Below the pieces are notes generated by a model that ran no database searches, had not been told where the DNA came from, and saw nothing but the letters and a program-made list of their open reading frames with translations. From the NCBI RefSeq assembly GCF_027744825.2, contig NW_026527058.1, forward strand, positions 310,001-374,000: a DNA stretch of 64,000 nucleotides. The letters run 5' to 3'. This document shows, piece after piece, positions 14,001 to 21,780 of the stretch. The stretch comes from Synchiropus splendidus (lineage: Eukaryota > Chordata > Actinopteri > Syngnathiformes > Callionymidae). The first letter of the stretch is position 1. Every line of letters begins with the position of its first letter. A program made the translations under genes and the position numbers.

Positions 14001-15130
14001 TATCAACATTTTTATGTTTGGCGTTCCGGAATCGACCTTATCTCAGGCTGAAAATGCGTTTTACGCATTGTGCCATAACTTTGCAAGGAAGCTTCAGAAC
14101 ATGAAATTTTCACCTCCCACTATAGCAGAAAGGGTCTTTCTAGTAGTTGCACTTCAAATCTAAGCTCTCTAAAGTGTTTTTCGAAAGTTATCAACATTTT
14201 TATGTTTGGCGTTTCGGAACCCACCTTATCTCAGGCTGAAAACGCGTTTTCAGCATTGTGCCATAACTTTGCAGGGAAGCTTCAGAACATGAAATTTTCA
14301 ACTCCCACTATAGCAGAAAGGCTTTTTCCAGTAGTTGCACATCAAATCTAAGCTGTCTGAAGTGTTTTTCCAAAGTTAGCAACATTTTTATGTTTGGCTT
14401 TCCGGAATCGACCTTATCTCAGGCTGAAAACGCGTTTTCTGCATTGTGCCATAACTTTGCAGGGAAGCTTCAGAACATTAAATTTTCACCTCCCACTATA
14501 GCAGAAAGGGCTTTTCTAATAGTTGCACATCAAATCTAAGCTGTTTGAAGTGTTTTTCCAAAGTTATCAACATTTTTATGTTTGGCGTTCCGGAACCCAC
14601 CTTATCTCAGGCTGTAAAAGCGTTTTCTGCATTGTGCCATAACTTTGGAGGGAAGCTTCAGAACATGAAATTTTAACCTCCCACTATAGCAGAAAGGGTC
14701 CTTCGAGTAGTTGCACATCAAATCTAACCTGTCTGAAGTGTTTTTCCAAAGTTATCAACATTCTTATGTTTGGCGTTCCAGAATCAACCTTATCTCAGGC
14801 TGAAAACGCGTTTTCAGCATTGTGCCATCACTTTGCAGGGAAGCTTCAGAATATGAAATTTTCACCTCCCACTATAGCAGAAAGGGTCTTTCTAGTAGTT
14901 GCACATCAAATCTAAGCTTTTTGAAGTGTTTTTCCAAAGACAATACCATTTTTTTGTTTGGCGTTCCAGAAACAACCTTATCTCAGGTTGAAAACGCTTT
15001 TTACGCAATTTGCCCTAACTTTGCAGGAAAGCTTCAGAACATGAAATTTTCACCTCCCACTATAGCAGAAAGTGTCTTTCTAGTAGTTGCACATCAAATC
15101 TAAGCTGTCTGAAGTGTTTTTCCAAAGTTA
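11090..15130 (+). repeat. Mosaic 4-mer and 11-mer higher-order repeats
   Basis: A pair of variant monomers with AAAGGCTTTTTCCAGTAGTT followed by CAGAACATTAAATTTTCACC occurs near 11480-11700, 12230-12450 and 14300-14520. The spacing is 751 bp (four monomers) and then 2069 bp (eleven monomers). The longer block 12216-13060 matches 14285-15130 almost base for base, including the rare CTAAGCTTTTTGAAGTG and CCAAAGACAATACCATTTTT variants. The second copy ends about 300 bp before the transposon insertion. Confidence 0.8.
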
Positions 15131-15431
15131 TCAACATTTTTATGTTTGGCGTTCCGGAATCAACCTGAAAACGCGTTTTACGCATTGTGCCATGACTTTG
15201 CTGGAAAGCTTCAGAACATGAAATTTTCAATTCCCACTAAAGCAGAAAGGGTTTTTCTCCTACTTGCACATCAAATCTAAGCTGTCTGAAGTGTTTTTCC
15301 AAAGTTATCAACATTTTTATGTTTGGCATTCCAGAATCGACCTTATCTCTGGCTGAAAACGCGTTTTCTGCATTGTGCCATATCTTTGCAGGGAAACTTC
15401 AGAACATGAAATTTTCACCTCCCACTATAGC

Positions 15432-15437
15432 AGAAAG
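15432..15437 (+). repeat. Target site duplication, left (AGAAAG)
   Basis: The satellite reads ...ATAGCAGAAAG up to 15437 and the transposon terminus TACGGAAGAGG starts at 15438. The same six bases follow the other terminus at 21781-21786. Joining the flanks at one copy restores an ordinary monomer, GCAGAAAGAGTCTTTC, so this is a true 6-bp duplication made on insertion. Confidence 0.93.
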
Positions 15438-15480
15438 TACGGAAGAGGATTAGGGCCAGTTAAGAAAAAAAAAAAAAAAT

Positions 15481-15778
15481 TTCTCAGAATTCTGACTTTA
15501 ATCTCAGAATTCTGACTTTAAAGTGAGAATTCTGACTTTAATCTCAGAATTCTCACTTTTTTCTCAGAATTCTCACTTTAAAGTGAGAATTCTGACTTTA
15601 ATCTCAGAATTCTCACTTTAAAGTCAGAATTCTCACTTTTTTCTCAGAATTCTGACTTTAAAGTGAGAATTCTGACTTTAATCTCAGAATTCTCACTTTT
15701 TTCTCAGAATTCTCACTTTTTTCTCAGAATTCTGACTTTAAAGTGAGAATTCTGACTTTAATCTCTGAATTCTCACTT
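15481..15778 (+). repeat. 20-bp tandem repeat in left inverted repeat, 15 units
   Basis: Every 20 bp contains GAATTC flanked by variable trinucleotides, within units such as ATCTCAGAATTCTGACTTTA. Joining segments are drawn from a small set (CTTTAATCTC, CTTTAAAGTG, CTTTTTTCTC), so most units form short palindromes such as CAGAATTCTG and GTGAGAATTCTCAC. The matching array in the right arm has 24 units. Repeated palindromic subterminal units may be transposase binding sites or hairpin-forming DNA; that is inference. Confidence 0.95.
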
Positions 15779-15843
15779 TGTGACGTTGAGCAATGAATTG
15801 TGGGGCGGGAAACGTCAGATCGCTGTGTAGCTGTGGAGACAAC
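15779..15843 (+). promoter_or_regulatory. Promoter-like segment upstream of the E3 ligase exon 1, with an E2F-type site
   Basis: Between the 20-bp array and the first ATG lie 65 bp with two CGTCA/TGACG half-sites (15781-15785 and 15813-15817) and GCGGGAAA at 15805-15812. The latter is the reverse complement of TTTCCCGC, a perfect match to the E2F consensus TTTSSCGC. No TATA box is visible. The same segment is present at 21193-21262 in front of the transposase gene. Promoter activity is inferred from position and motif content. Confidence 0.5.
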
Positions 15844-15918
15844 ATGTCATCGACCAGTGACTTTTTGCGCAGTCGAGGAGTTTCAGGGGACATCATCTCA
15901 CTTATGGAGGAGCAGAGG
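15844..15918 (+). other. Exon 1 of the E3 ligase gene, inside the left inverted repeat
   Basis: ATG at 15844 opens 25 codons reading MSSTSDFLRSRGVSGDIISL then MEEQR, followed directly by the donor GTGAGT at 15919. Joined to exon 2 it completes a SAM-like fold. The duplicate copy in the right arm (21118-21192) differs at one residue, Gly15 here and Glu15 there. Exon status is inferred from frame, donor quality and domain completion. Confidence 0.8.
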
Positions 15919-18745
15919 GTGAGTAACATATTGCCTTCATTTGGTGACTGTTGAGTACTTAAAGGAAATGCTCCATGTAGATTGTAGCTTCGCTGCTAAT
16001 TCATATCACATTGATGGGATCTACCCGCGTGAATATGCAGATTAGGAGTCGTTGGTTCCTTCAGACAAAAGTATTCAAGAGACAGTCCAGATACGTCATG
16101 GTGATGTCATATAGCATTTGTAGAACTCGGCGACACTTTGCATCCAGCCCCTTTGCTTGCTTGACGGAGCCAGCGATCCGGTAATTAAGGAAGAGGCAGA
16201 CACCGCTCCTCATACACAACATTGCTTTCATTAAATCAGTCAAATATACGATTGTAAAATAACAGAAACTGTGCGATCACTGAACAAACTGACAACATTT
16301 GAACAAACCAGCACGTCTTGACGCTATTAACCATCGTGCCATTAACATACATGCATATGAGCCAGTAATCTCCTGTCTTTGGTGACTTATTTTGCAGACA
16401 TTCACATGTTCAGCGCACAAAAGAGACGTATCTAATGTTCTAGAGTCACCGCCGCCAAGGTGTCAGTGACGATGTGAGTGTGTTTGTAATATATTGGGAA
16501 CTTGAATCAAGGCAACTGTTCGTTTGGTGCGTGCATTTTATTTTACGCCCGTCACACTCACTCGCCGATGCTTCGTCAAGCCTGTTGGCCAACAAAAACC
16601 TTCCCTTAACCATCGCTAATATCAGTGCACTCCACTCCACTAACACCTACTAGGGCAACAACACAGTCTATAACACGGTTGTTAATTATATTTCTTGTTC
16701 TTATATTGCTCGCATGCTTCACGCTGCTGCTGTCGTTTGTTGTCGAATGTGTTGAATCTAATTTTAGACTCACTAAGCTTATTTAAATCTAAGTAGTTTT
16801 GAAATAATATTTTTAGGCATATATGTACAAATCACAAATTATTAATATATTTCAACGTGTAACAGTTGCAGCATTTTTGTCAGTTTGTATTTTATTTACA
16901 ATTTTATAATGCTTACAATACTTTGTGATTCTGTTATATTTTAATTGATTGTCTTTTTTTGCTGTTTTTCTTGTGCAGATTGATAGTGACGTCATCTCAC
17001 TGATGGATGATGAAAGTCTTGCCAATTACATCCCCTGTTATGGAGACCGAATTGCTCTCTTCAATTTTTGCAAGACAAAACAGCCCCCATTAAAAAGAAA
17101 AAACGGACTTTTGGAAAAAAAAAAAATGAAACTCAGAAATGAAAGTGCGAAAGGGGACACTGCCTCAAAAACGAAAATACAACAGATTAAGAGGCAGAAA
17201 ACCACAAGAAATGTTGCGATTGGATGGATACACAATGATGGAAAAATAGCAAAACAGGTGAGGGAGAAGCAGGGAGGAGGTACCAGAAAGGTTAAAATGT
17301 CCACAGAAGCTGGGTTAAAGGACATTCTTGAGGAGGGAAAAAAACTGTTTTTCCCTGGTGGAATTTCTCCTAAAGGATCTGAATTGGACTTCAAGTTTGA
17401 GGTGTGGGATTTCAAACAGAATTGCCTCACTGATGACACCTGCCAGTCCATTGGCAATATGTACGAGGCAGCAAAACTGACGTTGTTGCGTTTTTACATT
17501 GCAACAAGGCGAAAAGATGAGCAAGATGATGCCAGCACAACGACAGGGGAAGTCTTGGCTTTGTCACACAATGGCAGTGAAAACAACTCTGCAGAAATTG
17601 AGGAGGTCACAGTTGAATCAAGTGAAGTCTACGTATCTTTGGACATTTCTGTTGATTCAGAAATTACTTTTGGTCCCACATATGATGCAGAGGAAGATAC
17701 AGAGGTCACATTGATTTACGATGGTCCAGCTATGCCTCTCAGTCCACCTGATCCACCAGATGCGATGACAATAACTGTTCACTACTCTGACACATTGAAT
17801 GATATGATTACAGCTTTCTCTGATGACGCCATCTTGAACAAATCACTGAATGTGAAACGCATATTACCAGATAATAGAGAAGAAGCAGGTGTGGGATCTG
17901 GAGTGCTGAGGGATGTTCTTAGCTGCTTCTGGCAAGAATTCTATGAACGATGCACCCTTGGTACAATAGTTACAGTGCCATTCATCCGCCATGATTTTCC
18001 TGAGGAAAAGTGGAAAGCAGTTGGGAGAATCCTTGTTAAAGGTTACCAAGATTGTTGCTATTTCCCAAACAAACTTGCATTTCCCTTCCTCGAACAAGTG
18101 CTTTTCAACTGTGTTTACAGTGATCCGAAAGCCCATTTCCTGCAGTTTGTGAGCAGCCAGGAACGAGATGTGTTGATGGAAGCAATGAAGGACTTTTCTG
18201 AAGTGGACCTAGATGATCTTGTTGAAGTACTTGACAGCTATGGATGTAGAAGGAGAATCACAGCTGAAACCTTTCCCACAATACTGCTGGAAATAGCACA
18301 CAAAGAGCTGGTCCAAAAGCCCATGTTTGTTATAGACTGCTGGAGGGAGGTTACTCTTCAGCATATCTCCATCAGTCCTGAAGCACTGAACAAATTGTGC
18401 TCTGACTTGCAACCAACTTCAAAAAAAGTCTGCCAACTGCTGAGATTTGCGACTGATTTAACCCCAAAGCAGAAAGAAGTGGCAAGTCATCTGAAAAAGT
18501 TCATCAGAGAGTTGGATGAAGTCAAACTTCAGAAGTTTCTCCGGTTTTGCACTGGCTCTGATCTTGTTGTTACAGACACCATTCTTGTGGAATTCCAGGA
18601 AATGACAGAGTTCACGAGAAGACCCGTGGGGCACACCTGTGGGAAAGTTCTGCATATTGCTGAAAGCTATGAAAATTTCCCAGATTTCCGATCAGAATTC
18701 AATGCAGTTCTCGAAAGCAATGTTTGGATGATGGACATTGTTTAA
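15844..18745 (+). CDS. HECT-like E3 ubiquitin ligase (G2E3-like) carried by the transposon, two exons
   Basis: Predicted join 15844-15918 plus 16979-18745, 613 aa. Exon 1 ends CAGAGG before GTGAGT, and exon 2 follows TTTTTCTTGTGCAG, both phase 0, so the frame continues. Residues about 5-57 form a SAM-like domain split exactly by the intron (exon 1 ends SLMEEQR, exon 2 starts IDSDVISLMDD). Residues 62-105 are Lys/Arg-rich, a likely nuclear signal. Residues about 105-204 match a segment found in fish G2E3-like proteins (GWIHNDGKIAKQ, GGGTRK, LFFPGGIS, LRFYIATRRK). An acidic linker follows, then a HECT-like region at about 290-613. Near the end, RRPVGHTCGKVLHIAESYEN keeps the HTC motif; Cys579 (codon 18638-18640) is the expected ubiquitin thioester site. 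The family moves ubiquitin from E2 to lysines. The substrate and any role in transposition are unknown. Without exon 1, no ATG precedes the SAM half in exon 2, only a TTG inside the intron. Confidence 0.85.
15919..16978 (+). other. Intron 1 of the E3 ligase gene (1,060 bp)
   Basis: It starts GTGAGTAACA and ends in a pyrimidine-rich tract GCTGTTTTTCTTGTGCAG. The first 87 bases belong to the left inverted repeat and the rest is unique to this side. I see no RNA gene, repeat or convincing coding segment in it; the short frames on the minus strand at 16061-16243 and 16446-16646 have no recognisable features. Confidence 0.75.
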
Positions 18746-19194
18746 TTGTTTTGCACCCTTAACTAGAGGAATATAACGATCTAAAAAGTTCATGGGCTTC
18801 ATTTAAAAGAAAGCCTAAGATGTTATACTTACTATTGGGAAGTTGTTTCAGCAGCTGCATTGTTTTATATGGATATATACCATGCTGCTACTATGAAGAG
18901 TAATATTTTATTGCATTCAATAAACTCACTCTTCTACAACTTTGTATTTCTGTCTTCACCTGAGTGTTTATTAAGTGTGTAAATATGAAGGGTCTCATAA
19001 TGTTGTTCATATGTTTTGTAAAATGTTTTTTGCAAAACATAGTACTTCAAAAATATTTATGGAACCAATCGAAACTAAAAAAACGACATTGTAGACAGCG
19101 AATTAATACACAGGAAAATATTTTCTGTCACTCATTTTGGTAGGTGAAGTTTTACATAGATTCATCACTACTCAGGTGAAATGTTTAATGCCCT
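18746..19194. other. 3' ends and spacer between the two convergent genes
   Basis: This AT-rich stretch holds the 3' untranslated region of the E3 ligase gene (stop at 18743-18745, poly-A signal at 18919-18924). The transposase message should end near 19180 from the other side. Between about 18945 and 19180 I see no gene, no long repeat and no structured element beyond short A/T runs. Confidence 0.6.
18919..18924 (+). terminator. Polyadenylation signal AATAAA of the E3 ligase gene
   Basis: A canonical AATAAA lies 174 bp past the stop codon, in TTCAATAAACTC. A T/GT-rich stretch (TTTGTATTTCTGTC) follows about 20-35 bp later, as expected for a cleavage site. Confidence 0.7.
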
Positions 19195-19204
19195 TTTATT
19201 TATT
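19195..19204 (-). terminator. Overlapping polyadenylation signals of the transposase gene
   Basis: On the minus strand two overlapping AATAAA hexamers (19195-19200 and 19199-19204) lie about 145 bp beyond the transposase stop at 19348. Their position and orientation suit the 3' end of that message. Confidence 0.65.
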
Positions 19205-19347
19205 TGTGACTTACAGAAAATACATTTAAAATGTCGTGTGAAAAATCACAATACGTAAACTCAAAGGACAAAAAATGTGTCGAATTCATTCTCTTAATGA
19301 CACAGTTAGATGCCGAAGTTTTAATAAATATTACATCAATAGACTTG

Positions 19348-20774
19348 TCATACAATCTTCAATATTTCTCCCCTCAATGTAATGTACAAATCACTTGCAG
19401 CTAATGGATCTGATGGAGCATGCCATTCATTTTCCTCCATGAGCAGACAACACAGCTCAAAAACAGTTTCATCACAAGGAAACTGGGCTTTTGGCGTGCA
19501 CTCTTCCATACATACAATGACCTCTTCCATTTCAGCAGATTTCAGTCGATCCTCAGCACTGTGAATGGCAGGGAATGAATACATGACGACTGGCCGACCT
19601 GAAGCTGCATCACCGGTCAACCTTGATCTTATTTTGTGGGAGTTCCATGTGTTCACAACTTCATCCAGCTCATCCTGCCCAAAAAGCGGAATAGTGAAGT
19701 ATTGATATTATTGACATTTTGCCCAGCAACTTTATGAACATTCAATTTGCTTGTTTGAGTCATCCCATCTACAGTATGCACTATGCAAAATGACAAAAGT
19801 ATCTGTAGTACGTCTGACTGTCTTACTTCAAGTATTTCGGAATTAAATTTTTACCATTGATTAATTTCAATGCAGAAAAAATAATATGCACAGACAAAGT
19901 CTTTTACCTGCATGAGATTGAGAAAGCAGAACTGGATGAGGCTTTTATCCAGAAAGTTTCCTGTGAAGTGACCATCATCCTGAAGAGTTTGAAATAAATT
20001 CATCCAGAATTGTGCACTCTGTTTGCGGAGGGTGGTCCACCATCCTTCAATGCGCTGATTGGTGGTACTTCTTCCATAAAGGAAACTTTTGTCCCCTGCA
20101 AAGCTATCTGAGCGGTTTCTTTGCAAAAACATTTGCATCTGTTCAACATGGCCATTTTCTGTGCCCCTGTCAGCACGGATCCTTTCTGGGCATCCACCAA
20201 TGCGTGAAACTGTTTTAATAAAGTAACTTGCAACCACCTTCGGATCATTGTTCGTGGTGTAGGCCTCTGCCCATAATACGTATCGGCTAAACCCGTCAAT
20301 GCAGCCATGGATGCCAATCCCATAGGGTTTCAATTTATCATAGCCATCCATGTGCCAAACAGCATTTGGTCCTCTGCAGCTGTATTGCCGTCTTCGTAGG
20401 CGTCGTGCTCTTCTTAATTCCACACCAATGGGGTCAATCATTTTTATAATTTGCCGTATTGTGTCTTGTGACACAACAAATCCTTTCTGAATTGCTCGTA
20501 GATGAAGCCATCGATAACCTTGCATCTGCCCACTCGCCATGATCTCTTGCTGGATAAAAGCCAACACTTCTCCCAGGTCTGACTGGTTCTTTCTTCGATA
20601 CAAACCAAGTCTTCGGCATATTCTCTTCAGAGTCCGAATACTCATGACAGTCTGAGCATGATGTGCCACTACTGCAAGTATTTCTTTATTGCTGAGTGAA
20701 AGTCTAAAGCACAGCTTGATGAAGTCATCCAAATCTGGCTTTTCAGCCGCCACTGTGTGAGTTGTAGCCTCCAT
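19348..20774 (-). CDS. DDE integrase-like transposase, two coding exons (397 aa)
   Basis: Predicted join of 20774-19908 and 19674-19348 on the minus strand. The donor is CAG before GTAAAAG, the acceptor is TTTTTGGGCAG before GATGAG, both phase 0. The N-terminus (about 10-60) looks helix-turn-helix-like, and RRARRLRRRQ at 121-130 is strongly basic. The retroviral-integrase-type core follows: VWHMDGYDKL with D143, IRADRGTENG with D202, and STTNQRIEGWW with E243, so all three metal-binding acids are present with 40 residues between D202 and E243. The junction gives FCFLNLMQ-DELDEVVNTWNSH, matching the usual continuity of this family; unspliced, the frame would run only 18 residues into intron sequence. 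It should cut and join the element ends. Upstream, a non-coding acceptor at 20786 would join it to exon 1 in the right arm. The frame is intact. The IS3EU assignment is from memory. Confidence 0.88.
19675..19907 (-). other. Intron within the transposase gene (233 bp)
   Basis: On the minus strand it starts GTAAAAGACTTTG and ends CGCTTTTTGGGCAG. Removing it joins two open frames in phase 0 at a conserved point of the transposase family. Translating through it gives VKDFVCAYYFFCIEINQW and a stop, which does not resemble the family. Confidence 0.8.
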
Positions 20775-20786
20775 CAGTCACTTTAT
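20775..20786 (-). other. Short 5' leader of transposase exon 2 with in-frame TGA
   Basis: After the acceptor TTCTTGTGCAG (minus strand) the exon reads ATA AAG TGA CTG and then the ATG of the transposase. It is in frame with both exon 1 and the transposase, but the TGA at 20780-20778 separates them. Spliced messages would therefore have a 27-codon upstream frame. A CGA to TGA change in a formerly continuous frame is possible. Confidence 0.55.
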
Positions 20787-21117
20787 CTGCACAAGAAAAG
20801 ATAAAAACCAATCATATTTTAGAATTACTGAAATAATGTAGCGTCTGACAAAACAGTATGCATATTATATATTTTGTAAATAATAATGTTCGCATTTATG
20901 GTGTAGTGTCAGTTTCAACAGTTCACTCCACTCATCAACCTTCCCAGTTAGTAGTAAAGTACAGACATGTGTGCATATGTGTGTCTATGTGTATATGACA
21001 TCATATGGATTGTCACGTCAGTCTCTTTTTTATGAATTAGCAGCGAAGCTACAAGCTACATGGAGCATTTCCTTTAAGTACTCAACAGTCACCAAATGAA
21101 GGCAATATGTTACTCAC
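20787..21117 (-). other. Predicted 5' intron of the transposase gene (331 bp)
   Basis: On the minus strand it runs from the GTGAGTAACA donor in the right inverted repeat to the TTTTCTTGTGCAG acceptor just upstream of the transposase ATG. The first 87 bases are inverted-repeat sequence; the rest includes a short GTGTGCATATGTGTGTCTAT run. Splicing here is inferred from site quality and symmetry with the left gene. Confidence 0.6.
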
Positions 21118-21192
21118 CCTCTGCTCCTCCATAAGTGAGATGATGTCCTCTGAAACTCCTCGACTGCGCAAAAAGTCACTGGTCGATGACAT
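21118..21192 (-). other. Second copy of exon 1, in the right inverted repeat, serving the transposase gene
   Basis: On the minus strand ATG at 21192 opens the same 25 codons as the left copy, with Glu instead of Gly at position 15 (GVSEDIISLMEEQR), followed by the donor GTGAGT at 21117. Spliced to the acceptor at 20786 it would reach a stop after two more codons, so here it probably acts as an upstream frame or leader instead of a SAM domain. Confidence 0.65.
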
Positions 21193-21262
21193 GTTGTCTC
21201 TTCACAGCTACACAGCGATCTGACGTTTCCCGCCCCACAATTCATTGCTCAACGTCACAAAG
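21193..21262 (-). promoter_or_regulatory. Promoter-like segment upstream of the right exon 1, with an E2F-type site
   Basis: Inverted copy of 15779-15843. TTTCCCGC lies at 21226-21233 (plus-strand reading) with a TGACG half-site beside it at 21221-21225. It should drive the transposase message towards the centre of the element, making both genes subject to the same control. This is inferred from motif and position. Confidence 0.5.
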
Positions 21263-21741
21263 CGAGAATTCTGAGATTAAAGTCAGAATTCTCACTTTAA
21301 AGTCAGAATTCTGAGAAAAAAGTGAGAATTCTGACTTTAAAGTCAGAATTCTCACTTTAAAGTCAGAATTCTGAGATTAAAGTCAGAATTCTGAGATTAA
21401 AGTCAGAATTCTCACTTTAAAGTCAGAATTCTGAGAAAAAAAGTGAGAATTCTGACTTTAAAGAGAGAATTCTCACTTTAAAGTCAGAATTCTGAGAAAA
21501 AAGTGAGAATTCTGACTTTAAAGTGAGAATTCTCACTTTAAAGTCAGAATTCTGAGAAAAAAGTGAGAATTCTGAGATTAAAGTCAGAATTCTCACTTTA
21601 AAGTCAGAATTCTGAGAAAAAAGTGAGAATTCTGACTTTAAAGTGAGAATTCTCACTTTAAAGTCAGAATTCTGAGATTAAAGTCAGAATTCTGAGATTA
21701 AAGTCAGAATTCTCACTTTAAAGTCAGAATTCTGAGAAAAA
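21263..21741 (-). repeat. 20-bp tandem repeat in right inverted repeat, 24 units
   Basis: The same EcoRI-containing units as on the left, period 20 bp, with one extra A near 21441 shifting the register. Combinations such as AGTCAGAATTCTGAGAAAAA and AGTGAGAATTCTGACTTTAA alternate in longer runs. Because 20 units of 3 bases make 60, all frames stay open for long stretches by chance, giving a false protein-like reading at 21423-21656. Confidence 0.95.
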
Positions 21742-21780
21742 AATTTTTTTTTTCTTTACTGGCCCTAATCCTCTTCCGTA

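Larger units (their letters stand above)
1..15437 (+). repeat. 188-bp tandem satellite array, left part (about 82 monomers)
   Basis: Head-to-tail monomers repeat every 187-189 bp without interruption. Landmarks recur in fixed order in each one: CCCACTATAGCAGAAAGGGT, TTGCACATCAAATCTAAGCT, GTCTGAAGTGTTTTTCCAAA, ATCAACATTTTTATGTTTGG, TTCCGGAA, CTGAAAACGCGTTTTCTGCA, TGCCATAACTTTGCAGGGAA, GCTTCAGAACATGAAATTTT. All monomers have the same orientation. They differ by scattered substitutions and rare small indels, and groups of monomers are duplicated as higher-order units, listed separately. Monomer length is 2 modulo 3 and an ATC-TAA stop recurs in each monomer, so the array is non-coding. The role is unknown; a centromeric or pericentromeric location is only an inference from monomer size and homogeneity. 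Confidence 0.97.
15438..16005 (+). repeat. Left terminal inverted repeat (568 bp)
   Basis: It pairs with 21031-21780 in inverted orientation. From outside inwards it contains the 23-bp terminus 15438-15460, a poly-A run, 15 units of a 20-bp repeat, a promoter-like stretch, a 75-bp coding exon with its splice donor, and about 87 bp of intron sequence. Outside the 20-bp array the arms differ by only a few bases: a 2-bp deletion here near 15835, G against A inside the exon, and A against C in GTAGATTGTAGC. The inner boundary falls after GCTGCTAATTCATA at 16005. Confidence 0.93.
15438..21780. mobile_element. Complete DNA transposon with long inverted repeats, integrase-like transposase and HECT E3 cargo gene
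   Basis: The 6,343-bp element interrupts one satellite monomer and is flanked by perfect AGAAAG duplications. Both ends start TACGGAAGAGGATTAGGGCC in inverted orientation and continue into long, nearly identical inverted repeats. Inside are two convergent spliced genes: a G2E3-like HECT ubiquitin ligase on the plus strand and a DDE integrase-like transposase on the minus strand. Both frames are open. The transposase type and the 6-bp duplication fit the eukaryotic IS3EU superfamily as I remember it; this assignment is unverified. Ginger elements and LTR retrotransposons are alternatives. Against the latter, there are no direct LTRs, primer-binding site, gag or reverse transcriptase. The base composition and lack of internal repeats are quite unlike the surrounding satellite. 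Confidence 0.93.
21031..21780 (-). repeat. Right terminal inverted repeat (750 bp)
   Basis: Inverted counterpart of 15438-16005. It is 182 bp longer, almost entirely because its 20-bp array has nine more units. It carries the same terminus (21758-21780), E2F-type site and exon 1 copy. The high arm-to-arm identity outside the array argues for recent activity or for sequence exchange between arms. Confidence 0.93.

Noticed and set aside
16949..16978. Start of the E3 protein at TTG 16949 (SFFAVFLVQ)
   Set aside because: This stretch is the pyrimidine tract and AG of a splice acceptor. TTG starts are unlikely in an animal gene, and exon 1 in the inverted repeat supplies an ATG and the missing half of the SAM-like domain.
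17038..17457. Minus-strand frame of 139 codons opposite the E3 ligase exon (and shorter ones at 17315, 17864, 18209, 18458)
   Set aside because: Antisense shadows of a well-supported coding exon, with no recognisable domain and low-complexity Phe/Ser runs opposite Lys-rich sequence.
20000..20323. Minus-strand frame of 107 codons overlapping the transposase, and plus-strand frame 20012-20218
   Set aside because: Both are alternative-frame readings within the transposase exon, which has the DDE motifs.
19348..20774. Retroviral or LTR-retrotransposon integrase
   Set aside because: No direct LTRs, gag, protease or reverse transcriptase; the element has inverted termini, a 6-bp target duplication and an intron in the transposase gene.
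21423..21656. Minus-strand frame of 77 codons reading repeated RILTLKSEFSLFSQNSDF
   Set aside because: It is the 20-bp tandem array in the right inverted repeat; three units make 20 codons, so openness is a by-product of the period. No promoter or start context of its own.
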